Numbered from the stretch's first letter, positions 24,658 to 33,427 are shown. The stretch: DNA of 48,152 nt from JAGDXO01 sp964541025 (GCA_964541025.1 CAZIOW010000009.1:1-48152); one strand, 5' to 3'. Numbers and translations: made by a program. The notes: generated by a model not told the origin, from the sequence alone.

Positions 24658-26073
24658 ATGAGTTCGAAAGCATTCAGGGACATTGATGATGTTCCGTTGA
24701 ACTTCAATCATCTGAAAGTGTGGTTTACCTCAGGGATGGGTTTCTTCACAGATGCCTATGATCTGTTCATCATAGGCATTGTGCTTATAATCCTTGAAGG
24801 CAAGTACAGCACAAGTTTCCATGTTTTAGGAGGGAATGCATTCGTTGGTGCAGGTCTTCTTGGGTCGTCTGCAATAATAGCAGCCATTTTTGGCCAGCTT
24901 ATATGGGGAACTATTGCAGATAAATTCGGAAGGAAGAGAATTTATGGCTTGGAAGCAGCCATACTGGCTTCAGGAGCTATTCTGAGCGCTTTCGCCTGGA
25001 ATTACTGGTCACTCTTTGCATTCAGATTCATACTTGGTTTCGGAATAGGGGGAGATTATCCGGTAAGCGCAACAATAATGAGTGAATATTCTAACACAAA
25101 GGACAGAGGAAAATTGATTGCACTGGTATTTGCGAACCAGGGAATAGGTTCAGTGGCTGCGGTGGCAGTCGGTTTAGGTGCTGTAGCAATATTACCTGCT
25201 GAAATTGCATGGAGGTTCATGCTTGCATTTGGAGCTATACCTGCCTTGGCAGTAATATACATGAGGAGAAAATTACCAGAGACCCCGAGATATGCTGCAC
25301 TGGTGAGAAAAGATTCTAAGGGTGCTCAGAAGGCAGCCGGTTTCATAAAATCAGATGCTAGGATAGATCCAAGAGTCAATACAAATGTTTCATCAGTATC
25401 GACATTTTTCAAGAACTACTGGAAGACTCTGATCATCACAGCAGGTTCATGGTTTTTGCTTGATATAGCATTTTATGGTACCGGAATATTCTCAGGTCCC
25501 ATAACAGGTTCTATAATTCCAGCGACAAGCCTTTCATCCAAAATAGTTCTGGCTGGAATTCCATTCATGGTAGGGTTCTTTGGATACTTCTCAGCGGTTG
25601 CACTGATGGACAAAGCAGGAAGAAGGACTCTTCAGGTGCTTGGATTTGCTGCAATGGGAATACTTTACTTCCTTGTCTCATCATTCATAATTGCTAAAGG
25701 AACTAAAATTACAGGATTTGTCCTTCCTGTCGAGGTAATGTTCGCACTTTACTCCCTGACATTCTTCTTCATAGACATGGGCCCGAATACGACAACATTC
25801 ATAGTTCCAGCTGAAGTATATCCAGTGAAATTCAGGACCACAGGTCATGGGATATCAGCAGCAGCAGGTAAAACAGGTGCCGCAATTACAACATTCTTCT
25901 TCGTATACCTCCTGGCTGCTATAGGGTTGAAAGAGGTACTTATGATGCTAGCAATTGTGTCATTTGTAGGAGCAGTACTTTCAATATTCCTGAGGGAAAC
26001 AAAGAATGTACCGCTTGAAGAGGCAGCTGGTGAAGAGATCTCTGTAGAAAAATCTGATAAAGTGCCTGCATGA
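24658..26073 (+). CDS. MFS transporter, phosphate:H+ symporter (PHS)-like
   Basis: A 471-residue protein with 12 predicted membrane helices. MGFFTDAYDLFIIG in helix 1, the GTIADKFGRKRIYG loop after helix 2, FILGFGIGGDYPVSATIMSEY in helix 4 and LPETPRYAALV after helix 6 are typical of the sugar-porter-like PHS family, which includes eukaryotic Pho84/PiPT. Inorganic phosphate uptake with protons is therefore the best guess; aromatic acid or sugar transport is possible. The N-terminus MSSKAFRDIDDVPLNFNHLKVW is cytosolic. It lies downstream of pyruvate kinase with its own AT-rich promoter region and is followed by a T-rich terminator. Confidence 0.85.
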   Translation: MSSKAFRDIDDVPLNFNHLKVWFTSGMGFFTDAYDLFIIGIVLIILEGKYSTSFHVLGGNAFVGAGLLGSSAIIAAIFGQLIWGTIADKFGRKRIYGLEAAILASGAILSAFAWNYWSLFAFRFILGFGIGGDYPVSATIMSEYSNTKDRGKLIALVFANQGIGSVAAVAVGLGAVAILPAEIAWRFMLAFGAIPALAVIYMRRKLPETPRYAALVRKDSKGAQKAAGFIKSDARIDPRVNTNVSSVSTFFKNYWKTLIITAGSWFLLDIAFYGTGIFSGPITGSIIPATSLSSKIVLAGIPFMVGFFGYFSAVALMDKAGRRTLQVLGFAAMGILYFLVSSFIIAKGTKITGFVLPVEVMFALYSLTFFFIDMGPNTTTFIVPAEVYPVKFRTTGHGISAAAGKTGAAITTFFFVYLLAAIGLKEVLMMLAIVSFVGAVLSIFLRETKNVPLEEAAGEEISVEKSDKVPA

Positions 26074-26081
26074 TATCTAAT

Positions 26082-26104
26082 CTTTTCAATATTTTTTAAT
26101 ATTT
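26082..26104 (+). terminator. T-rich terminator after the MFS gene
   Basis: CTTTTCAATATTTTTTAATA-type T tracts begin nine bases after the stop codon. The remaining gap to 26243 (169 bases in all) holds a TATA-like TTAATTATTA at 26211-26220 for the next gene and nothing else I can support. Confidence 0.4.
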
Positions 26105-26242
26105 TATATCCCATAATGGTTTTCTACTATTGATTTAAATCTTAATTATGATGCTATTTTTAGACACCTTTCGTTAAAAAGGTAAGATTGCAGTAAATTG
26201 AAGGGAGGATTAATTATTAGACTTAATTGGTAATCTGGAAGG

Positions 26243-27154
26243 GTGCCTGATGAAATCTCAAAAATATTGAACATAGCTTCCAGAGAGGGCAAGGTGCCTC
26301 CTCTCTATCTTTTCCTTTCATACATTTTACCAGGAGCAATTTATTTCTGGTATTTTACGGGAACCTTTAAAATCCTTCCATTTATTATGGTTTCCATATC
26401 GATAGTGCCGTTAATGGCTGCAACCAATCTATTCGACGATTATTTTGATTACAAATTTGGATATGATAATGAAAACTCACCCAACACAAGGTACAGAAAA
26501 CATCCTATTTATCACTATGGTGTCGACGCAAATTATCTTCTAAAATGGGGGTTAATCTCAAGCGCAGTGTATTTTATATTATTTTTGGCGATTGGCCTCA
26601 TCTATGGAACAGTTGAAATTATAATAGCTATAGCAGGATTCATAATAGGATACGGGTATACAGGCCCCCCATTTGGCTTGAAGTACAAAGCCTTTGGCGA
26701 GGTTTCTGTTGTAATATCAGCTCTTCTAATATCTATCATGATGTTCTATGCGGAGAGTGGTTATTTTTCATCAAATACTATAATATTTGCAATACCTTAT
26801 TCCATCATACTGGTACCGGTGCTATTTCTGGGAAATTATAGGGATATAGATTATGACCGATTACAAGGAATAAAGACCCTCCCAGTGATTCTAGGAGAGA
26901 AGAGGTCAAGATATCTGCTCGCAGCAATATTTTTCATTTTCTATCTCCTTGTGATAATATATTCTATTAAACGCATCTATCCGTTAACGTCAATTTTTTC
27001 ATTAGTTACAATTCCCGTTTCCATATATGGACTGGTAAAATGGATGAAGTTACCCGATACAAAATATGAAAATTTCATTGGGAATATCATCTTCCTCAAT
27101 ACAATGGTCCTTTCATTTTTCATATTACTGATAAGCTACATAAGTATTTTTTAA
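26243..27154 (+). CDS. menA: UbiA-family prenyltransferase, MenA-like
   Basis: A 303-residue membrane protein with 8-9 helices and both UbiA motifs: NLFDDYFDYKFGYD (N62 to D69 and beyond) and NYRDIDYDRLQGIKTL (N198, D201, D205). YTGPPFGLKYKAFGE between them is characteristic of 1,4-dihydroxy-2-naphthoate prenyltransferase, which makes menaquinone. Thermoplasma relatives contain menaquinone-like quinones, which fits. Geranylgeranylglyceryl-phosphate or heme prenyltransferase is less likely by motif. The start is GTG at 26243; no in-frame ATG precedes the conserved N-terminus, and a TATA-like element is about 26 bases upstream. The next gene follows after 20 bases. Confidence 0.82.
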   Translation: MPDEISKILNIASREGKVPPLYLFLSYILPGAIYFWYFTGTFKILPFIMVSISIVPLMAATNLFDDYFDYKFGYDNENSPNTRYRKHPIYHYGVDANYLLKWGLISSAVYFILFLAIGLIYGTVEIIIAIAGFIIGYGYTGPPFGLKYKAFGEVSVVISALLISIMMFYAESGYFSSNTIIFAIPYSIILVPVLFLGNYRDIDYDRLQGIKTLPVILGEKRSRYLLAAIFFIFYLLVIIYSIKRIYPLTSIFSLVTIPVSIYGLVKWMKLPDTKYENFIGNIIFLNTMVLSFFILLISYISIF

Positions 27155-27174
27155 CTGAATTTTATTTAAGTTTA

Positions 27175-28035
27175 ATGATAGAAAAATTGATGGAGATTGA
27201 TCAGGGGAGACTCTTGAACAGGGTATCTCTTGATATAGACAATAAAGTTGTACTTGTAGATTTCTGGACATATACGTGTGTGAACTGCCTGAGGACACTT
27301 CCCTCCTTGAAGTCAATTTACAATGAATTCAGGAACTATGGCTTTGAAATAATAGGCGTCCATACCCCGGAGTTCAGTTTTGAGAAGGACCCTGAAAACA
27401 TCAGGAGGGCTATAAGAGAGCTTGAGATTGATTATCCTGTTGTAAATGATTACGATTATGCGGTATGGAATGAGTTTGAAAACAGATACTGGCCTGCACA
27501 TTACCTCTTTGATAAGGAAGGCAAGCTCGTCCATACGCATTTTGGAGAAGGAGGTTATGAAGAGTTATCAGAAATTGTTTCGTCACTATTATCTATAAAT
27601 AAAAGGCCGAAGGTTGATGAAGATCCTGCATACTATTTTGGTACCACTCCAGAGACCTATCTGGGAAATCTGAGAGGTGAAATAGCCAACGGGCCTACCT
27701 GCTATAACAGCAAATGCAATTACTATGTTTTGCCGAGGAGGACATCAATTGGCAGAGTTTTTTTGGAGGGTTACTGGGATGTTAATGAAGAGTTCATAAC
27801 CCCTGATGATGAATTTGCAAAACTTCATTTTACATTCAGGGGAAAGGAGATAAACGCAGTTATTGATCCATCAGGAAATAATATGATTGACTATTCAATT
27901 GATGGGGTGGAAATGAAAAAAAACCTTGATTACTCAAGGATGTACAACCTCTACACTGGAAATGAAGTAAGGGAACATACCATAATTATAAAGGCACCGA
28001 GAGGAGTGAAATTATATGTATTCACTTTTGGATAA
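27175..28035 (+). CDS. Thioredoxin-fold protein, DipZ C-terminal-like
   Basis: A 286-residue protein. Residues 1-145 form a TlpA/redoxin domain with LVDFWTYTCVNCLRTLP (redox pair C35/C38) and IIGVHTPEFSFEKDPENI, PVVNDYDYAVWNEFENRYWPAHYLFD. Residues 150-286 match the second domain of DipZ (TPETYLG, then a beta-rich carbohydrate-binding-like fold). Bacterial DipZ has an N-terminal CcdA membrane domain; here there is neither that domain nor a clear signal peptide, so this copy may work in the cytosol. Cys236-type extra cysteines are present in the GPTCYNSKC segment. It sits 20 bases after the MenA-like gene, perhaps co-transcribed. Confidence 0.85.
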   Translation: MIEKLMEIDQGRLLNRVSLDIDNKVVLVDFWTYTCVNCLRTLPSLKSIYNEFRNYGFEIIGVHTPEFSFEKDPENIRRAIRELEIDYPVVNDYDYAVWNEFENRYWPAHYLFDKEGKLVHTHFGEGGYEELSEIVSSLLSINKRPKVDEDPAYYFGTTPETYLGNLRGEIANGPTCYNSKCNYYVLPRRTSIGRVFLEGYWDVNEEFITPDDEFAKLHFTFRGKEINAVIDPSGNNMIDYSIDGVEMKKNLDYSRMYNLYTGNEVREHTIIIKAPRGVKLYVFTFG

Positions 28036-28048
28036 AATTAAGAAAATA

Positions 28049-28056
28049 TTTTTTTT
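28049..28056 (+). terminator. T8 terminator
   Basis: Eight consecutive T starting 14 bases after the stop of the thioredoxin-fold gene. Confidence 0.45.
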
Positions 28057-28061
28057 AATAA

Positions 28062-28075
28062 TTCTAAATTGAGAA
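28062..28075. promoter_or_regulatory. Imperfect palindrome upstream of lrp-1
   Basis: TTCTAAATTGAGAA has TTCT/AGAA arms with one mismatched pair. It lies about 30 bases upstream of the TATA-like ATTAATAAATT (28101-28111) of the Lrp gene. Lrp proteins commonly bind such AT-rich, weakly palindromic autoregulatory sites. Confidence 0.3.
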
Positions 28076-28130
28076 AAAAAATATTTAATCAGACAGCAAA
28101 ATTAATAAATTGTTTATTATTGCCAATATC

Positions 28131-28586
28131 ATGGACAACTTCGATAGAAGGATTTTGAAGATATTGCAGGAGGATGCAACAATTTCACTGAAGGAAATAG
28201 GAAAGAAGGTTGGCCTTTTCTCTCCTTCGGCAGTAAGTAAGAGAATCAAGTATCTGAAGGATCAGGGTTACATAAAGAAAATATCTGCAACCCTTGATTA
28301 TTCGAAATTAGGTTACGGATTCTCAGCTCTTACATTGATAAGGGGGAAATATGGATACAATTACAAGGATAACATTGCTCAGAAACTCAAGGAGATAAAG
28401 GGTGTAGTATCTGTATATTTTCTTCTGGGAGATGTGGATTTCATAGTTTACACCATCACAAAAAACAAGGATGAATATTCCCATATATTGGAAAAATTAT
28501 CATCAATACCTGAAATAGAAAGGTCAGATACTAGAACAATACTTGAAATATACAAGGAAATGGATTACTCAAATATAGAAATATGA
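28131..28586 (+). CDS. Lrp/AsnC family transcriptional regulator (1)
   Basis: A 151-residue regulator. The N-terminal winged helix-turn-helix (MDNFDRRILKILQEDATISLKEIGKKVGLFSPSAV start; recognition helix near SAVSKRIKYL) is followed by the RAM ligand-binding domain (YGFSALTLIRGKY, VVSVYFLLGDVDFIVY). Such proteins sense amino acids and bind AT-rich operators as octamers. A TTG at 28110 would add seven residues, but the family begins at MDxxDRxIL, and a TATA-like element lies 26 bases before 28131. The gene stands at the left edge of the aminotransferase/aldehyde dehydrogenase island and converges with the aldehyde dehydrogenase (9-base gap), so regulation of that island is plausible. Confidence 0.93.
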   Translation: MDNFDRRILKILQEDATISLKEIGKKVGLFSPSAVSKRIKYLKDQGYIKKISATLDYSKLGYGFSALTLIRGKYGYNYKDNIAQKLKEIKGVVSVYFLLGDVDFIVYTITKNKDEYSHILEKLSSIPEIERSDTRTILEIYKEMDYSNIEI

Positions 28587-28595
28587 AAAAATGAA

Positions 28596-30098
28596 TCAAT
28601 TTTTCTTTCCGTAAATCTGGTAATACCAGCTCTTTCTTACACTCCCTGTAAGATCAACGTAGACGTGCTTAAGTGTTGTAAATTCTTCAAGCGAGTACTT
28701 CGAAGTTGATGCTCCGAATCCAGATTTTTTCATTGGTGACCAGGGCATCTCTGATGGGATAGGTGCATGGTCATTAACCCAGACAGTTCCGAATCTCAGG
28801 TCTCTTGCTGCCATCATGGCCTTCCTTACATCTTTAGTCCATACTGAGGATCCTAGGCCATATACAACATCATTTGCCTTTTCAATGACTTCATCATAAG
28901 TCTTGAATTTTACAAGTACAGGGACCGGGCCAAATATTTCCTCCTGGACAACCCTTGCTTTATTATTATCCGTTTCAACCAATACCGGTCTTATAAAAAA
29001 TCCGTCATTACCTACGGTGAAATCTGATCCGTCAAGTAAAATGTTCCCTTCCTTTCTTCCAAGTTCCACGTATTCCTTAACTTTACTAAGCTGATCCTTT
29101 GAAATCATCGGTCCAAGGTCAGTTTCCGGATCTGCTGGATCCCCAACTCTCACCTTCTTGATCTTTTCAATTAACAGCTTCTTGAACTTATCATAGACTG
29201 ATTCATGGACGTAAAGTCTTGTGGCCGCTGAGCAATCCTGGCCATTGTTTATCAGGCTACCTACAACAGCGCCTTCTGTGGCTGCGTCAATGTCCGCATC
29301 CTCAAACACTATGAATGGTGCCTTTCCCCCAAGTTCTAAAGAAAGTCTTTTAACAGTTCCAGAGGCGAGACTTGAAATCCTCTTTCCTACTTCATTTGAA
29401 CCAGTGAATGCTATCATGTCAACCTTTTCATTTCTAGCGAGTTCCTCTCCTACAGTTCTTCCCGGTCCTGTGACAACATTGAAAACCCCCGGGGGAATCC
29501 CTGCCTCCTTGACAGCATCGGCAAGCATAAGCGTGGTTATAGGAGTGTAGGAGGCTGGTTTTACCACAACAGTGTTGCCAGCAGCTATTGCGGGTATAGC
29601 CCTCCAGCCAACCATCATTAGAGGATAATTCCAGGGGGTGATTGCAGCAACCACTCCAACCGGCTCCCTCCTTAGCATGCTCGTTCCATCAGGGATATAT
29701 TCGCCCGTTGCAACACCCTCGCTTACCCTTGCCGCTCCTGCAAAAAATTTAAAATTATCAATTGTGTATGCAACATCATAGTCAAATACCTGCTTTGCTG
29801 GTTTTCCAGTGTTGTTCATCTCTGCCTCTCCAAACACTTTCATCCTTTCCTCAAGTAATCTTGCCAGTTTCATTATGTACTCGGCCCGTGCGGCTGGCAT
29901 CATTTTAGGCCATTCACCTTTGTCAAAGGCCCTTCTAGCAGAATCTATTGCCTCCCTTACATCTTCCTCTGAACTTTTCTGGATTTTTGCAATAACTTTT
30001 CCATTTGCGGGGTTTATTACATTCTCCGTTTCACCCTTACTTGATTCTTTCCATTCATTATCTATAAAATTCCCATAAACCTTTTCAGAATCGGTCAT
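28596..30098 (-). CDS. Aldehyde dehydrogenase, aminobutyraldehyde/betaine-aldehyde type
   Basis: A 500-residue NAD(P)-dependent ALDH. Cofactor and catalytic motifs: TPWNYPLMM, VVKPASYTP, FTGSNEVGKRI, general base Glu in LSLELGGKAP, nucleophile Cys in NNGQDCSAA, EEIFGPV. The C-terminal part (WVNDHAPIPSEMPW, KKSGFGASTSKYSLEEFT) is like gamma-aminobutyraldehyde dehydrogenases, which make GABA from the putrescine-derived aldehyde; betaine aldehyde or aminoadipate semialdehyde are alternatives. I place the start at the ATG at 30098, with a TATA-like ATTAACATTATTAAG 26 bases upstream. A GTG at 30113 is in frame. Its GABA product would be the substrate of the GabT/GabD pair at 43-46 kb. Confidence 0.88.
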   Translation of the reverse strand: MTDSEKVYGNFIDNEWKESSKGETENVINPANGKVIAKIQKSSEEDVREAIDSARRAFDKGEWPKMMPAARAEYIMKLARLLEERMKVFGEAEMNNTGKPAKQVFDYDVAYTIDNFKFFAGAARVSEGVATGEYIPDGTSMLRREPVGVVAAITPWNYPLMMVGWRAIPAIAAGNTVVVKPASYTPITTLMLADAVKEAGIPPGVFNVVTGPGRTVGEELARNEKVDMIAFTGSNEVGKRISSLASGTVKRLSLELGGKAPFIVFEDADIDAATEGAVVGSLINNGQDCSAATRLYVHESVYDKFKKLLIEKIKKVRVGDPADPETDLGPMISKDQLSKVKEYVELGRKEGNILLDGSDFTVGNDGFFIRPVLVETDNNKARVVQEEIFGPVPVLVKFKTYDEVIEKANDVVYGLGSSVWTKDVRKAMMAARDLRFGTVWVNDHAPIPSEMPWSPMKKSGFGASTSKYSLEEFTTLKHVYVDLTGSVRKSWYYQIYGKKN

Positions 30099-30138
30099 AG
30101 ATGTAATATCCACTCTAGCTTAATAATGTTAATGTTTT

Positions 30139-30148
30139 GTTTGCAAAC
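30139..30148. promoter_or_regulatory. GTTTGCAAAC palindrome upstream of the aldehyde dehydrogenase
   Basis: A perfect 10-base palindrome lying 41-50 bases before the ATG at 30098, directly upstream of the predicted TATA box. Possible regulator site; short enough to be chance. Confidence 0.25.
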
Positions 30149-30210
30149 GTATGAGTATTGGAAATAATTTTTTGTAAATAACTTAAAATAAGAAATATTT
30201 TCCGTAAAAA

Positions 30211-31182
30211 CTAGATTTTGCCCGATTCATACAGCCAGCACTTGACACGTCTTCCGTTTACATTGAATTCTGGCGGGGAGTTGGAGCACTTTTCAAATTT
30301 TTTAGAACAAGAATTTATGTATATGCAACCGGATCTTGAAGGCTCCCCAATCTCATACTGGGAATCAAATTTATTTTCTGTCTCAAGGCTAATATTTGCG
30401 TTCATGAGATCAGAGGAATATGGGTGCAATGGATTTTCATAAATATCATGTACGGAGCTTATCTCAAGGATCTGTCCATAATAGAGAACACCTATTCTGT
30501 CGCACATGTATCTGATAACATTGAAATCGTGTGTAATGAATATATATGTGATTGAAAGTTCATCCTTCAATTTTCTGAGAAGGTTGAGGATCTGTGCCTG
30601 GATTGAAACATCCAGAGAACTGGTAGGTTCATCAAGTATCAGTATTTTCTTATTATTAACGAGTGCTCTGGCAAGACTGGCCCTCTGCTTTTCCCCACCG
30701 CTTATCTCATTTGGGTATGCATCAAGTTTGCTACTTGCTAAACCAACAAGATCTGAAACATCGTTGATTTTATCATTTTCTTCCTTTCTGGAAAGCTTTT
30801 CTTCTATGGCAAGACCTTCTCTAATAATGTCTCTTATAGTGAGTCTAGGGTTTAAACTTCCTACGGGATCCTGAAAAACAATTCCAACATTTTTTCTGAG
30901 GAATATGAGATCATCCTTTTTCTTGAAATTTATTTTCCTTCCCATCAAAATTATATTCCCTTCAGTTGGTCTGTATATGCCAACCAATGTTCTTGCAATA
31001 GTTGATTTTCCAGATCCTGTCTCTCCGACTATTCCAAATGTTTCACCATCGTTTATGGAGAATGATATCCCATCTAAGACTATTTTCCATCTTCCTGTTT
31101 TCCTTGCTGAGAATTTCAGTTTTTCTCTGTTGAGAAATTGGACCTTTAGATTCTCTACCCTCAGAATTTCATTGTTTTTCAT
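30211..31182 (-). CDS. oppF: Oligopeptide/dipeptide ABC transporter ATPase OppF
   Basis: A 323-residue peptide-transport ATPase. Walker A GETGSGKSTIAR, Q-loop IVFQDPVGSLNPRLTI, signature EISGGEKQRASLARAL, Walker B ILILDEPTSSLD and the H-switch TYIFITHDFNV are all intact. The C-terminal cysteine-rich oligopeptide extension is present (C-x-cluster near GCIYINSCSKKFEKC and VKCWLYES), as in DppF/OppF proteins. It overlaps oppD by 14 bases. The matching binding protein and permeases are about 6 kb away on the other strand. Substrate could be peptides, amines or sugars. Confidence 0.94.
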   Translation of the reverse strand: MKNNEILRVENLKVQFLNREKLKFSARKTGRWKIVLDGISFSINDGETFGIVGETGSGKSTIARTLVGIYRPTEGNIILMGRKINFKKKDDLIFLRKNVGIVFQDPVGSLNPRLTIRDIIREGLAIEEKLSRKEENDKINDVSDLVGLASSKLDAYPNEISGGEKQRASLARALVNNKKILILDEPTSSLDVSIQAQILNLLRKLKDELSITYIFITHDFNVIRYMCDRIGVLYYGQILEISSVHDIYENPLHPYSSDLMNANISLETENKFDSQYEIGEPSRSGCIYINSCSKKFEKCSNSPPEFNVNGRRVKCWLYESGKI

Positions 31183-32182
31183 ATAACCAGCACGCCACCT
31201 CTCTCACATCACCAATGCTCCTCAATGGGGGTATCTTGGATCTGCACACATCCATGACCCTGGGACATCTTGGATTGAACGGGCATCCTGGAGGAAGTGA
31301 TGACATATCAGGTGGCGATCCTTCAGTTACTCTGAGAGGTCCTGACTCCTTGTATCCAGTTGGGACAGAATCCCTGAGCATCAACGAATAAGGATGGAGC
31401 GGGTCCTTTATCACATCACCTCTGGTACCTGATTCCACTATCCTGCCGGCATACATAACATAAATCCTGTCTGCCATATTTGCAGCGACTGCCAGATCAT
31501 GGGTTATTATTAGAAGGCTTGTACTTATCTCCTTCCTCAGGTTAAGCAGAAGGCTCATTATTTTCCGCTGTACAATCAGATCAAGACCTGTAGTAGGTTC
31601 ATCGAGAATTATCAGTTTAGGTCTTTGTATTATAGCCATTGCAATGGCTGCCCTCTGTCTCATCCCCCCTGAAAGCTGATGTGGATAACTGTTCAGGACT
31701 CTATCCACATCCCTTATCATGAGTTCGCTGAGTATACTCTTGATTATTTTTTCTCTTTCCCCTCCTTTTTCAGGAATTCCTCCAATTTGTGCAGATTCCA
31801 GAAGCTGCTTCCTTATGGTGTAAACAGGATTTAGAGAGACAAGTGGTTCCTGGAATACCATGTTAATGCCTGTTCCCCTGAAATTGAAATTTTTTTCTTT
31901 CTGGGGGAAAATCCTTTTCCCTTCAAGAAATATCTCACCAGTCCTTATGAATGCTGGTGGCGAGTCCAGAACTCCTATTATTGCCTGAGCAAGTGTTGAT
32001 TTACCGGATCCGCTTTCTCCGACAATAGTGACAACCTCTCCGCTTTCAACCTTCAAGCTTACATTCTTCAACACTTCAACTTTCTTATCGAATGTTTCAA
32101 AATCAACCGAAAGATCCTTAACCAACAGCAGTTCTGATCTCAATCCAGTCTCTCTTGAAATCACACCAGGAATATTAATCAT
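31169..32182 (-). CDS. oppD: Oligopeptide/dipeptide ABC transporter ATPase OppD
   Basis: A 337-residue ATPase partner of OppF. Walker A GESGSGKSTLAQ, Q-loop MVFQEPLVSLNPVYTI, signature QLSGGMRQRAAIAMA, Walker B LIILDEPTTGLD and switch His LLIITHDLAV are present, as is the C-terminal oligopeptide extension with Cys residues (CPFNPRCPRVMDVC, VACWLYEKQ) that bind an iron-sulfur cluster in related transporters. It starts 5 bases after the lysine-dehydrogenase-like stop and overlaps oppF, giving an operon of three genes transcribed leftward. Confidence 0.95.
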   Translation of the reverse strand: MINIPGVISRETGLRSELLLVKDLSVDFETFDKKVEVLKNVSLKVESGEVVTIVGESGSGKSTLAQAIIGVLDSPPAFIRTGEIFLEGKRIFPQKEKNFNFRGTGINMVFQEPLVSLNPVYTIRKQLLESAQIGGIPEKGGEREKIIKSILSELMIRDVDRVLNSYPHQLSGGMRQRAAIAMAIIQRPKLIILDEPTTGLDLIVQRKIMSLLLNLRKEISTSLLIITHDLAVAANMADRIYVMYAGRIVESGTRGDVIKDPLHPYSLMLRDSVPTGYKESGPLRVTEGSPPDMSSLPPGCPFNPRCPRVMDVCRSKIPPLRSIGDVREVACWLYEKQ

Positions 32183-32187
32183 ATGCC

Positions 32188-33339
32188 TCAGTTCATATCA
32201 TATTTTTCTTCTGCCTTTATCTTAATATCCCTCTTTGCCAGCTCACTGAAGAATTGTTTAGTTGGTACTATTTGTTCTGCAGGTTTTACCCCCTTTCCCT
32301 TGATTGTTCCGTTGAGAATCATCTGTGCCACTATAGAAGCAGGTACACCAACTTCCTTCTGGGATGCAGAAACTTTCCACTTTTCATCATACTTAAAGTA
32401 TGCTGATACCTTTACGAATTTCTCCTTCCCTGCATCCGTCCCGTAAGCCTCAACGACAGTAACTTCGTAATCTTTTATCTGAACATTTTCAGGTGGCAAT
32501 AACATTCCCTGTGATTTCAGTAGACTGAAAAGGAAATCTCTCGGAATAATATCATTTCCATTTATATTCATCTTTTCTGTTTTCCCGAATCCAATATCAC
32601 TGAGGAACTTCAGCTTTTCAATGTCAACACTTCCCTCTCTCCATTCAACGTATTTCACTCCCTTCTCGGCGAAACTGGTAGGTATTGTTGCCAGCTCAGA
32701 ATGCACTGTTCTGAAAATTTTTGTCTTCCCTACCTCCCATCCAAAGTCGTACTCCTCGCTTGCTGAAAAAGGCTCCGACTGGACAAATCCATTGTCATAG
32801 TGAACTGCGGTAAGAGTGAACTCATCGAATAGGGTGCTTGGAGACCAGGTGAAAAAAAGTTTTGGATAGTTAGTTTTGTCAGCCCATCCATCCTTTATCA
32901 GTATTTTATCAATCTTATCAAGTCTGCTTGCCGCATAGCTTGCCATTATATTTGAAATTCCCGGCTGGGCTCCCATTCCTGCAATAGCCAGAAGACCTTT
33001 ATCTTTGAAATCTTGATCCAGTTTAAGCTGCTCAAGAGTCACATAATATAGCCCTCCAAGATCCAGGTAATGAACACCAGCCTCCAAGGCAGCCTTCATT
33101 ATATTTATATTATGATAATACTGTACGGCGTTTATGACTACATCATTTCCCTTAAGGGTCCTTACGAGAGCGTCATGATCTGATGCATCTAGCTTAACAT
33201 ATTTCACCCTTTTATCAGCAAAATCCACGTTTCTGTTTATATCGGCAACTGTAATCTCGTCAATTTTTTCATTCCCCATTAGGTCATATACGGCGCATCT
33301 GCCTGTAAGGCCCGTTCCACCAACAACTATGGCCCTCAT
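32188..33339 (-). CDS. Saccharopine dehydrogenase family, lysine 6-dehydrogenase-like
   Basis: A 383-residue NAD(P)-dependent oxidoreductase. The Rossmann start MRAIVVGGTGLTGRCAVYDL, GNDVVINAVQYYHN, GVHYLDLGGLY, GMGAQPGISNIMA and the C-terminal VPASIVAQMI, EQIVPTKQFFSELAKRDI segments follow the pattern I recall for Geobacillus L-lysine 6-dehydrogenase. That enzyme oxidises the lysine side-chain amine to the semialdehyde; saccharopine or carboxynorspermidine dehydrogenase activity is the alternative. The start at 33339 is preferred over 33363 because the Rossmann strand begins there and a TATA box lies 26 bases upstream. First gene of an operon with oppDF, linking amine oxidation to uptake. 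Confidence 0.8.
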   Translation of the reverse strand: MRAIVVGGTGLTGRCAVYDLMGNEKIDEITVADINRNVDFADKRVKYVKLDASDHDALVRTLKGNDVVINAVQYYHNINIMKAALEAGVHYLDLGGLYYVTLEQLKLDQDFKDKGLLAIAGMGAQPGISNIMASYAASRLDKIDKILIKDGWADKTNYPKLFFTWSPSTLFDEFTLTAVHYDNGFVQSEPFSASEEYDFGWEVGKTKIFRTVHSELATIPTSFAEKGVKYVEWREGSVDIEKLKFLSDIGFGKTEKMNINGNDIIPRDFLFSLLKSQGMLLPPENVQIKDYEVTVVEAYGTDAGKEKFVKVSAYFKYDEKWKVSASQKEVGVPASIVAQMILNGTIKGKGVKPAEQIVPTKQFFSELAKRDIKIKAEEKYDMN

Positions 33340-33341
33340 AA

Positions 33342-33353
33342 TACTATATAGTA
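33342..33353. promoter_or_regulatory. TACTATATAGTA palindrome between TATA box and start
   Basis: A perfect 12-base palindrome located 3-14 bases before the ATG at 33339 and downstream of the predicted TATA box, where a bound protein would block transcription initiation. Its AT-rich composition makes chance occurrence likely enough to keep confidence low. Confidence 0.3.
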
Positions 33354-33357
33354 AATG

Positions 33358-33371
33358 ATTCATATAAATAT
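33358..33371 (-). promoter_or_regulatory. TATA box of the lysine-dehydrogenase-like/oppDF operon
   Basis: On the minus strand AATATTTATATGAA is centred 26 bases before the ATG at 33339, which decides that start over the in-frame ATG at 33363. Confidence 0.55.
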
Positions 33372-33427
33372 TTTCATGTTTTCTAAAAAATATCCCAATA
33401 TTATTCTGAAAGTCTGAAAAAATTCCA

